DNA of 6,150 nt, from assembly GCA_030624355.1 (NCBI GenBank), contig JAUXKG010000168.1:1-6150 (forward strand). Direction: 5' to 3'. Source of the stretch: Acidobacteriota bacterium (GTDB lineage: Bacteria > Acidobacteriota > UBA6911 > RPQK01 > JADFOI01). The notes beneath the pieces were generated by a model. That model did not search any database and had not been told where the DNA came from. It saw only the letters and a list, made by a program, of their open reading frames with translations. The stretch's first letter is position 1; each line of letters starts with the position of its first letter. Of this stretch, positions 1 to 6,110 are shown piece after piece. A program made the position numbers and the translations under genes.

Positions 1-102
1 ATCGATTTGCTGGAGGATCATTTCCAGCTGGCCATGGATTTTCTGGCCTCCATGGCCCGCAACATCGTCAGCATTCGAAAGCAGTCGGCCAGACAGGAAT
101 GA
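1..102 (+). CDS. C-terminal end of a truncated gene, possibly a cyclic-nucleotide-binding-domain protein
   Basis: Reading from base 1 gives 33 codons followed by TGA at 100-102; the 5' part lies outside the window. The residues form an amphipathic helix with pattern LLEDHFQLAMDFLASMAR followed by a basic tail ending RQE. In Crp/Fnr-type and other cyclic-nucleotide-binding (cupin-like) domains the helix after the beta-barrel often has this pattern, with an acidic residue, HF or HP, alternating leucines and alanines, then AR. That likeness is the only basis for the name, and 33 residues are too few to be sure. No DNA-binding helix-turn-helix follows, so if the guess is right the protein ends soon after the nucleotide-binding domain. 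A 9-bp inverted repeat lies within it (30-38 and 49-57). Confidence 0.5.
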   Translation: MDLLEDHFQLAMDFLASMARNIVSIRKQSARQE

Positions 103-153
103 GTGGCCCGGCTGTTTGTTTTGACAAGCCATGGGGTGAGATTGCTGATTCTG

Positions 154-335
154 CTGGCCCGGATTATGCATAGGTTCTCGTCACGAAGCGCCGAAAGCGC
201 CGGCCTGACAAGGCGCGCGACCGAGGCTCCCGCAAGCGTACTGTATGGTACGCTGAGGAAACCGACCGAGCGCAACACAGTCAGGACGAGTGATCTAGGC
301 GATGCAGTAGAGAATTTATGCATATTCCGGGCTAG
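154..335. repeat. Palindromic MITE/REP-like element A with 26-nt terminal inverted repeats and a central hairpin
   Basis: The left end (154-179) and the reverse complement of the right end (310-335) match at 22 of 26 positions, sharing cores such as GCCCGGA and TATGCATA. A perfect 7-bp hairpin lies between them: AGCGTAC at 235-241, six bases TGTATG, GTACGCT at 248-254. The midpoint of the hairpin and the midpoint of the terminal repeats are the same, 244.5, so the whole element is one centred imperfect palindrome. The first 35 bases recur with four differences at 6111-6145. No gene is contained in it; reading frames through it are low-complexity and Arg-rich. No clear target duplication is visible at the edges. 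It fills most of the 306-base space between the first gene and the amidohydrolase start. The shape is that of a non-autonomous mobile or REP-like element; no family name can be given from sequence alone. Confidence 0.8.
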
Positions 336-390
336 CAAAAAACTGTTGTTTGGAATTAAATGCGTAACCAGAAAGAAACGAGATAACCCA

Positions 391-395
391 AGGAG
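391..395 (+). promoter_or_regulatory. Probable ribosome binding site of the amidohydrolase
   Basis: AGGAG (AAGGAG with the preceding base) lies 13 bases before the ATG at 409. The spacing is longer than ideal, but this is the only purine-rich Shine-Dalgarno match near that start. It supports choosing ATG 409 over the GTG at 103 in the same frame, which would place the repeat element inside the protein. No convincing -35/-10 pair was seen between the element and this site. Confidence 0.5.
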
Positions 396-408
396 TCTTC
401 GAATCACC

Positions 409-2271
409 ATGAACACGAAAAGTAAGATCGCGCTTTTTTGTCTTAGCCTGATTTCCCTGACCTCTGCCGTAGCGGCGCAATCGTCCGAAATATCGGCCAG
501 ACTGGGATATCCACAACTGATTCTGCACAGTGGCAAGATTGTTCTTATGGATGACAGCTCTTTTGAGTCCAAGGTGGGGACCATCGTGGAGGCATTGGCA
601 ATCCGTGAGGACAGAGTTCTGGCCACAGGCAGCAATAGTGAAATTCGGATTTTGGCCGGCCCGGCCACCCAACAGATTGATCTGAAGGGTCGCACCGTGT
701 TGCCCAGCTTTATTCTGACTCATGAGCACCCTACTGACTGGGCCTTTCAGGAACCGAAAGCTCTCAGGCACGTACTGGGGAGTGATGACAATGAGGTCAT
801 GATCATGCGTTGGCTGGATCCCGATTCCCCCAGCAAGCAGTTTGAGCTGTTCGAGTCGGTGTTCCGCGAGGCTGTGGACAAGGCCAAGCCCGGCCAGTGG
901 GTTTGGCTCACCTTCAACTTTGGCCCCGAGTATGAGCATGCCTATGAGCTGCCCCGTCGTTTTCCCCGCATCATCACCAAGGAACGCCTGGATCGTCTAG
1001 CTCCCAATAATCCGGTCAAAGTCAGGAATGGTTTTATCACTTCCGTTATCAACAGCCGTGCCATGGAGGAGTTGAAGAAGGTCTATCCCACCCTTCAGGA
1101 CACGGTTCAGGGGGGTCCTGCCAGCGACGAGGAGATCCGCCAGTTTGAAAAAACCGGTCTAGCGTTCAGCCGGCCGGTAGAACCCGATCTAATCTTTAAG
1201 GGAAAAACCGCTCTACTGGCACAGGTGCTCAAAGCGGAGATGGAGCTGTGGGCTGCCTGGGGAGTCACCACTGTTGGTTCGGCTCCCTATGCCATGAACA
1301 ATTTCCAGGCACTCTCTTTGCTGGATCGAACCGGCCAGATGACTACTCGTTATGCCTGGGGCTATCGAGGACCCGATTTTCATGAGGAAACCTTGCGTTA
1401 CGTGTCGGGTCTGCTGGGTCACGGAACCGATCATCTATGGAATATCGGGGCCTGGGGGGACTCGGCCATGCCTTGTACGACCATCGATGCACCGGCCAAG
1501 GTCAAGGAGCGGGAATGGTGTTCGCTGGCTCCCGGAACCATCGGCCGGGAGGTTATGGACCGGATCATTCGCGTGGGCGGCCGTATTGCCACCATGCACA
1601 GTGACGGCGACAAGGATATCGATCATTTCATGGATTCCATCGAAACAATGAGTGCGGAAGCCGGGTTCACACTGGAGGAAATTCGGGCCAAGCGGCACGC
1701 TTTCGATCATAGCGCCAAAGCACCACGCCCCGATCAGCTGCCCCGAATCAAGAAGCTGGGAATGATGGTCAGCATGCTGAATACCATGCTGTGGGAAAAT
1801 CGAACAGGTTACGACACCTCATTTTTTGTGCGAGACTATGGAGAGGAATATGCCCATTGGGCGGTGCCCCGCAACAGTGTGACCAAGGCTGGAATAATGA
1901 ATGGATTCGAGATTGACCGGCCGTTGCCCCACAAGATCTTTTTCTTCATACACAAGGGCATGACTCGTTACAACGAAGCCTTTCGAAAAGTCTATGGTCC
2001 CTCGGAAAGGACTGATCGGATCGTTCAATTGAAGGCGTTGACTACCTGGGGGGCCCATTATGTCCTGAGAGAGGACATAATGGGGTCATTAGAGCCGGGC
2101 AAGTATGCCGATTTCATTGTGTTGGATCGGGACTACCTCACTATTCCCGAAGACGACATTCCCAACATCCGTGTGCTGATGACTGTAGTGGGAGGTCGGA
2201 CTGTTCACCTGGTTCCCGCACTGGCTGATGAGATTGGAGCTGAACCGGCCGGACCCGTTACCTGGAAATGA
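409..2271 (+). CDS. Exported amidohydrolase family protein (YtcJ-like, Amidohydro_3 type)
   Basis: A 620-residue metal-dependent hydrolase. Residues 1-23 form a Sec signal peptide: basic MNTKSK, a hydrophobic core, and an AVAA-Q cleavage region, so the enzyme probably acts in the periplasm or outside. The family layout then follows in order: a small beta-sandwich part with GRTVLPSF (95-101), the metal-binding H-x-H as THEHP (H105, H107), NSRAME (215-220), a GVTTVGSA strand (285-292), further probable metal or substrate histidines in ATMHSDGD (H397) and RHAFDH (H430, H434), and the classic end GSLEPGKYADFIVLDRD (559-575) with VVGGRTVH (593-600). The usual late 'GSDxP' site is not obvious; FEIDRP around D503 occupies that place. 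The length suits the family. Such enzymes cleave amide or related C-N bonds, but substrates in this branch are mostly unknown and none is assigned. It is convergent with the TPR gene. The start was chosen for the signal peptide and the ribosome binding site. Confidence 0.92.
   Translation: MNTKSKIALFCLSLISLTSAVAAQSSEISARLGYPQLILHSGKIVLMDDSSFESKVGTIVEALAIREDRVLATGSNSEIRILAGPATQQIDLKGRTVLPSFILTHEHPTDWAFQEPKALRHVLGSDDNEVMIMRWLDPDSPSKQFELFESVFREAVDKAKPGQWVWLTFNFGPEYEHAYELPRRFPRIITKERLDRLAPNNPVKVRNGFITSVINSRAMEELKKVYPTLQDTVQGGPASDEEIRQFEKTGLAFSRPVEPDLIFKGKTALLAQVLKAEMELWAAWGVTTVGSAPYAMNNFQALSLLDRTGQMTTRYAWGYRGPDFHEETLRYVSGLLGHGTDHLWNIGAWGDSAMPCTTIDAPAKVKEREWCSLAPGTIGREVMDRIIRVGGRIATMHSDGDKDIDHFMDSIETMSAEAGFTLEEIRAKRHAFDHSAKAPRPDQLPRIKKLGMMVSMLNTMLWENRTGYDTSFFVRDYGEEYAHWAVPRNSVTKAGIMNGFEIDRPLPHKIFFFIHKGMTRYNEAFRKVYGPSERTDRIVQLKALTTWGAHYVLREDIMGSLEPGKYADFIVLDRDYLTIPEDDIPNIRVLMTVVGGRTVHLVPALADEIGAEPAGPVTWK
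2054..2084. other. Perfect 13-bp inverted repeat inside the amidohydrolase gene
   Basis: The left arm at 2054-2066 begins CCCATTATG and the right arm at 2072-2084 ends CATAATGGG; all 13 pairs match, with a 5-base loop GAGAG at 2067-2071. It encodes residues of the segment GAHYVLREDIMG just before the conserved GSLEPG motif. There is no U-run after it, so it is not a standard intrinsic terminator. A stem this long with so short a loop is unlikely by chance in 6 kb and may fold in the mRNA or be a protein-binding site; its function is unknown. Confidence 0.8.
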
Positions 2272-2313
2272 ACGCTGCCGGCGAAATCTTTCCGTAGGAT
2301 ATTCTTTTCCTAG

Positions 2314-2445
2314 TAGTCCGCCTTTTTCACGCTGTCTCGTAGCGAGGAGTCTCAGACGCCGCTCTGACAAGGCCTGTTGAGCGAAACGCAGGCAGGGCGG
2401 ATGGATGAGCTTCCGCAGCAGAGATAATGTGAGATATGCAGGCTA
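2314..2445. repeat. Inverted-repeat element C, a probable diverged relative of element A
   Basis: The left end (2314-2338) and the reverse complement of the right end (2421-2445) match at 18 of 25 positions, best in the inner 16 bases (TTTTTCACGCTGTCTC against TATCTCACATTATCTC). The interior aligns with element A without gaps in two blocks: 2335-2373 against 176-214 (about 28/39, including TGACAAGGC) and 2376-2446 against 265-335 (about 41/71). The 50 bases of A between these blocks, including its central hairpin, are reduced to 2 bases here. It occupies most of the 171-base space between the convergent amidohydrolase and TPR genes. The right end overlaps the stop codon of the TPR gene. No strong bidirectional terminator was found in this gap. 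Homology to A was judged by eye and is less secure than the A/B match. Confidence 0.6.
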
Positions 2446-4110
2446 GTGGAGGTAGTAAAAACAAACCATGGCGGGAGCTGATTCGTTGTCGAGGACGGTG
2501 ATTCGGGTATCCTCAAAGATCAGCGGCTGGATTGGCTGTGCTGGCGCACTCAGATCTTGAGCCCTGGCCCGATTTTTCAGTATGAGACTGCCGGGATGCA
2601 CGGCTTCGGTGAAGGCAACGGTCAGATAGAGCAGCAGACCTTCAGGCAGAGGTTCCGGGTCAGCCCGGTTTTCTTCGACCACCAGTCTGATCTGCAAACT
2701 GGAGCCTTCTGCATCGACCTTGTTCTTGCGGATCTCAGTGCTCAATTCTACGCCCAATTCTTCTAGGGGAGGGGCCTTCTCCACGCTAATAAACGAAACT
2801 CCGTGCGGCAGGTCAATCTCAAGTTCCAAAGATCCAACCCTGACTCCAGTCGACGGCGTGAAATGAACAGGAAGCGTCGAGGAGCTGTCTGGAAAGGTCA
2901 GGACCGACCCCAGCGTGACTCGACTGGTCGAAGCGTCGTCGGTTAGCCCGGTCGTAGTTCCAGCCTGCAAGACGGCGCTGCCAAAACGGGCCAGCATATG
3001 TGCAGCATGGGAATGCAAGGCAATGGGGTCATCCTTTTGGTGTTGCTCTACAGATTCAATGCTAACGTATTGAGAAAGAATCGAATTTGCTCGGTAGCCT
3101 GGCTGCGATCGGATCAAAAATTTGATGGCCTGCTTTTCAAGCAGAGATCTTTCAGAGTGCAGAAACACTCGATCTCCATAGCCCCTCAGGAGGAGCAGGA
3201 CGGTTCTTAGCTGCCGCCGGACAGTGAAGGCATCTCCCTCCATGGCTGCCAGGATGGCCAGGTTGTAGGAAGCAATCGCCCGCAGGCGGAAGCTCCCGAT
3301 TTGTGAAGCCATCTGCGACCCTTCACGTAGATGAGTGTGTGCCTGCTGGATTTGCCCCAGATACAGGTAGGGAATTGTCAGATTAATTGAAGCCGATGCT
3401 TGGAGAATACGATTTCGGCTTTGACGACTGAAATCAACCGCCCGGTTCAGGTAGTCTGCCGCCTGTTCAAATTGTTGTGAATTCAAGTAGATCCATCCGA
3501 GATTATAAGCGAAAAGAGCGCTTTTGAAATCATTGGCCAGCAAACGAGCCCCTCGGAAAGCGGTCTGGCCCTGCTTCAGCGCTTGCTCCAAGTTGCCCAG
3601 CTGAAAATAGGCGTAGGCCAGGTTATTCGAGAGGAGGATTGCAACCTCTTGATCGTCCGCCGCACGGTAAATCGCCAACGCCCTTTTCAAAGCCGGGACG
3701 GCCCGCCTGTACTCCTCCAAGTTCAGAAGTTGCAGACCCTGAATTCTGAGGCGCCATCCGGATAGCCTGATTCGGTAAGTCTCCTCGCCTCCGCTCTTGA
3801 AATAGCGGTCGGCCAGGTCCCAGGTCGACTCCACCAGGGGAACAACATCTTTGGCCAGCATTCGATTCACTTGAAGAAACGGGTTCTCGGAAGAGGGCGT
3901 GGACCAGCTGGAGCCCTCCGATAGCGCATAGGCCAGATAGGCGGGGCGAAGAGCCCTATCAAAGGCGGGAGCGATTTTGTCAATCTGCCGGTTCAGATCG
4001 TTTTCGAGACTGACGTCAATCCCATGTTGGGCAGACATCAGGGAGCAATTGGCTAAGGGAAAAAGAAGTAAAAGGAGGCGAAAAAGCAAAGGTGGGCGGG
4101 CACGCTTCAT
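2443..4110 (-). CDS. Exported TPR protein with a cohesin-like C-terminal domain
   Basis: A 555-residue protein. Residues 1-27 are a signal peptide: MKRARPP, a leucine-rich core, and SLMSA-QHG as the likely cleavage site. Residues about 115-308 hold about five tetratricopeptide units, clearest at 156-190 (LSNNLAYAYFQLGNLEQALK), 195-230 (YNLGWIYLNSQQFEQAADYL) and 234-270, a scaffold for protein-protein contacts. After a helical linker, residues about 395-540 form a beta-rich domain (VTLGSVLTFPDSSSTLPVHF, LEIDLPHGVSFISVE, LLLYLTVAF, RITVLD) whose pattern resembles cohesin-type domains; that link is inferred. The ATG at 4110 is preferred over the upstream TTG at 4182: it starts the signal peptide, has GAGG four bases upstream, and lies downstream of a good promoter. 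The stop codon TAG lies in the end of repeat element C, so the extreme C-terminus (AMVCFYYLH) may not be ancestral. It is divergent from nadE. No specific function is recognised. Confidence 0.85.
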   Translation of the reverse strand: MKRARPPLLFRLLLLLFPLANCSLMSAQHGIDVSLENDLNRQIDKIAPAFDRALRPAYLAYALSEGSSWSTPSSENPFLQVNRMLAKDVVPLVESTWDLADRYFKSGGEETYRIRLSGWRLRIQGLQLLNLEEYRRAVPALKRALAIYRAADDQEVAILLSNNLAYAYFQLGNLEQALKQGQTAFRGARLLANDFKSALFAYNLGWIYLNSQQFEQAADYLNRAVDFSRQSRNRILQASASINLTIPYLYLGQIQQAHTHLREGSQMASQIGSFRLRAIASYNLAILAAMEGDAFTVRRQLRTVLLLLRGYGDRVFLHSERSLLEKQAIKFLIRSQPGYRANSILSQYVSIESVEQHQKDDPIALHSHAAHMLARFGSAVLQAGTTTGLTDDASTSRVTLGSVLTFPDSSSTLPVHFTPSTGVRVGSLELEIDLPHGVSFISVEKAPPLEELGVELSTEIRKNKVDAEGSSLQIRLVVEENRADPEPLPEGLLLYLTVAFTEAVHPGSLILKNRARAQDLSAPAQPIQPLIFEDTRITVLDNESAPAMVCFYYLH

Positions 4111-4126
4111 GAAGCCTCGAATCTTG

Positions 4127-4141
4127 TCCACCGAAGGTGGA
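4127..4141. promoter_or_regulatory. Operator-like perfect palindrome at the TPR-gene transcription start
   Basis: TCCACC, three bases GAA, then GGTGGA: a perfect 6-bp inverted repeat. It lies just downstream of the -10 of the predicted TPR-gene promoter, where transcription would begin, and 17 bases before the ATG. It could bind a repressor or form a small hairpin at the 5' end of the mRNA. The sequence alone does not separate these options. Confidence 0.4.
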
Positions 4142-4144
4142 GGG

Positions 4145-4173
4145 AGTGTACGAAGCTTTGAAGCGGATGTCAA
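4145..4173 (-). promoter_or_regulatory. Predicted sigma70-type promoter of the TPR gene
   Basis: On the minus strand there is a perfect TTGACA (4173 to 4168), a 17-base spacer, and TACACT (4150 to 4145), which matches 4 of 6 -10 positions. Transcription would begin near 4138, giving a leader of about 28 bases before the ATG at 4110. This position excludes the TTG at 4182 as the start. Confidence 0.6.
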
Positions 4174-4193
4174 TAGTGGCAAACGGGATCAGA

Positions 4194-4199
4194 TATAAT
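4194..4199 (+). promoter_or_regulatory. Possible -10 element of a nadE promoter
   Basis: A perfect TATAAT lies on the plus strand, but no -35 match and no extended TGn element are at the right distance, so support is weak. If used, transcription would start near 4206 and the ATGs at 4198 and 4201 could not serve as starts, leaving ATG 4267 with a leader of about 60 bases. The element lies back to back with the TPR-gene promoter, so the two could influence each other. Confidence 0.35.
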
Positions 4200-4245
4200 G
4201 ATGAAAACTGATCCAAGGCGGGAGTGTTCGCCAATTGATGCAGTC

Positions 4246-4250
4246 GGAGG
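4246..4250 (+). promoter_or_regulatory. Possible nadE ribosome binding site
   Basis: GGAGG is the strongest Shine-Dalgarno match upstream of the nadE start, but it lies 16 bases before ATG 4267, longer than usual. No in-frame ATG, GTG or TTG lies closer. The spacing leaves some doubt about the exact start. Confidence 0.35.
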
Positions 4251-4266
4251 ACGATCGAAAGCGGTC

Positions 4267-6027
4267 ATGAAATTCAGAGTCTCTTTGTCACAAATCAATC
4301 CCAGAAGTGGCGATATTGCCGCCAACACCCGCAAGATTCTGAATGGGATCGAGGTCGCAAAGAACCAGCAGTGCGATCTCGTGGTCTTTCCCGAGATGTG
4401 TCTTACCGGATACTGTCTGGATGAAAAGCTTCTGATCAACCGGGAGTTTCTGCGTGCAAACAAAGAGACACTGATACAGCAGGTTCTTCCCGCTACCGAG
4501 GAGATCGCCGCCATCGTGGGGTTTATCGACTTCGACGAGCAACGTACCGGTCCCGACCGGCGTCTAGTTCGCTACAACGCTGCTGCAGTGATTCAAAATG
4601 GGCGATTGCTTCAGGTTGTTCACAAACGACTGCTGCCCGCTTATCGCTATTTTGACGACAAGCGCTACTTCACCGAAGGGCAGGAGGTGGAACCGGTCCT
4701 GCTTCAGACCCGTGAGGGGACGATCTCAGTGGGAGTTTTGATCTGCGAAGATCTTTGGGATGAGAAATACGAGTTCAAACCGTGTGAGATCTATCGGGAA
4801 AAAGGCGTCGATTATCTCTTCACAATCAATGCAAGTCCTTTTGTGGGTAGCAGGCCTGGGAGTGAGGATGGAAAGCGGTTCGTGCGTGAACGGATTCTGC
4901 AGCAACAGATTCAGAGTCACGGAATTCCCATTGCCTATGTCAACACGGTGGGAATTGGTGACAATGGGAAGAACATCATACCCTTTGACGGAATGAGTCT
5001 GGCCTATGATCGGACAGGGCAGCGGGTAGCAGTTTTGTCCCAGTTCGTCGAGGACCAGCAGACAGTCTGCTTTGAAGAGGGTCGGGCCCAGCCAGTCGGC
5101 ACTCCGCCCTTCGATCGGGAGTCTGAAATCTATCAGGCCCTGGTCATGGGCGTCAGCGACTATTACCAGAAAGTCGGTATTTTCAAGAAAGTTCTGGAGG
5201 CTGTCTCGGGCGGAATCGATTCAGCGCTGGGGACAGCCATCGCCTTCGATGCAGTGGGACCCGAGCTGTTGAGCGTCTATAATCTTCCCTCCAAGCACAA
5301 TTCCCAGACGACCCAGGAGCTGGCCCGCCAGCTAGCCGAAAATTTCGAGCTCGATTACCACGTTGTTCCAATCCAAGCGATGGTAGATCGGGTAAGGGAG
5401 GATTTTGAGAGCTACCTCCATCCGATTCGTCTCTCCGTGACGAAAGAAAATCTTCAAGCGCGAATTCGCGGGCTGATCATGATGTCAGAGTCTAACGATC
5501 AGGAAGCGCTCTTGTTAACAAATGGAAATGAGACAGAAATTGCCCTGGGATATGCGACTCTTTACGGTGACATGGTGGGAGGCCTTTCGGTGATTGGGGA
5601 CCTGCCCAAGCCCGATGTCTACCGACTGGCCAGATGGGTAAACAAGAAACATGAGCGGTCGATGATTCCCGAAGGAATTTTCCAGACGCCAGCTTCCGCT
5701 GAACTGAGACCAGAACAGGTGGATCCTTTCGATTACTCGGTCGTGGGTCCGATGGTATCTGATTTCGTTGAAGAAGGATTGAACCCTGGTGATCTGATCA
5801 GACAATTTGAGGACAAAACACTCAACGCCGACCGCTATGTCTCCGACGGCCAGAGCGTCTATGAGCGATATCAAGCATTCGAGTTTGGAGAACTGGCCGT
5901 AGATATATTTCATAAATTGAATGGATCCGTCTACAAAAGGCTGCAGGGTGCTCCCATTATTGTCGTTTCCGGTCGGGCATTCGGCTTCGATCTAAGGGAA
6001 ACAATTATCAATGGCTGGCGGGGATAA
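4267..6027 (+). CDS. nadE: Glutamine-dependent NAD(+) synthetase
   Basis: A cytosolic 586-residue enzyme for the last step of NAD synthesis: ATP-dependent amidation of nicotinic acid adenine dinucleotide using ammonia released from glutamine. Residues 1-270 are the nitrilase-fold glutaminase with the Glu-Lys-Cys triad visible as FPE (E43), HKRLLP (K120) and LICEDLW (C160). Residues 285-586 are the synthetase, with the ATP-binding PP-loop SGGIDS (314-319), then PSKHNS (341-346), VTKENLQARIRG (391-402), TNGNETEIALGYATLYGD (418-435), GDLPK (444-448), SAELRP (477-482) and GRAFG (569-573). The common D-x-DSLP stretch after SAELRP is replaced by VDPFDY (485-490). The length fits the two-domain form. 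ATG 4267 gives the family-like start MKFRVSLSQINP; ATG 4198 would add 23 atypical residues and overlaps a TATAAT. It is divergent from the TPR gene, with no partner gene in an operon. Confidence 0.97.
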   Translation: MKFRVSLSQINPRSGDIAANTRKILNGIEVAKNQQCDLVVFPEMCLTGYCLDEKLLINREFLRANKETLIQQVLPATEEIAAIVGFIDFDEQRTGPDRRLVRYNAAAVIQNGRLLQVVHKRLLPAYRYFDDKRYFTEGQEVEPVLLQTREGTISVGVLICEDLWDEKYEFKPCEIYREKGVDYLFTINASPFVGSRPGSEDGKRFVRERILQQQIQSHGIPIAYVNTVGIGDNGKNIIPFDGMSLAYDRTGQRVAVLSQFVEDQQTVCFEEGRAQPVGTPPFDRESEIYQALVMGVSDYYQKVGIFKKVLEAVSGGIDSALGTAIAFDAVGPELLSVYNLPSKHNSQTTQELARQLAENFELDYHVVPIQAMVDRVREDFESYLHPIRLSVTKENLQARIRGLIMMSESNDQEALLLTNGNETEIALGYATLYGDMVGGLSVIGDLPKPDVYRLARWVNKKHERSMIPEGIFQTPASAELRPEQVDPFDYSVVGPMVSDFVEEGLNPGDLIRQFEDKTLNADRYVSDGQSVYERYQAFEFGELAVDIFHKLNGSVYKRLQGAPIIVVSGRAFGFDLRETIINGWRG

Positions 6028-6110
6028 AACGTGGTTCCGTTCAGGGAAGGTGGCTGCTTATTCTCGCTTTACGCCGACATTTATTCGTCAGTGGTCAGTT
6101 GCCCGGTGGA

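Noticed and set aside
121..149. A TTGACA at 121-126 as a -35 element
   Set aside because: No acceptable -10 hexamer lies 16-18 bases downstream (GCTGAT at 144-149), and it would fire into the palindromic element well before the next gene.
154..335. Integron attC site, because the elements are palindromic and follow gene ends
   Set aside because: No GTTRRRY core or matching RYYYAAC pair is present at the ends, and no integrase is seen. The ends read CTRGCCCGG instead.
103..408. An in-frame GTG at 103 would extend the amidohydrolase by 102 residues
   Set aside because: The extension runs through repeat element A, is Arg/Ser-rich and unlike the family, and would bury the signal peptide. ATG 409 has a ribosome binding site and starts the signal peptide.
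18..939. Long minus-strand reading frames at 18-695 and 316-939
   Set aside because: They lie across repeat A and opposite the amidohydrolase coding region, have no recognisable domains, and are explained as shadows of that gene.
4048..4110. Lipoprotein signal (LANC) in the TPR protein
   Set aside because: Asn just before the Cys is unusual for a lipobox; the SLMSA-Q site a few residues later fits an ordinary signal peptidase I cut better.
4111..4182. TTG at 4182 as a longer start for the TPR protein
   Set aside because: It lies upstream of the predicted promoter (-35 at 4173-4168) and would place 24 residues before a clear signal peptide.
4198..4266. ATG at 4198 or 4201 as the nadE start
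   Set aside because: The 23 added residues do not resemble the family N-terminus, and the ATG overlaps a TATAAT. It cannot be fully excluded because the GGAGG before 4267 is rather distant.
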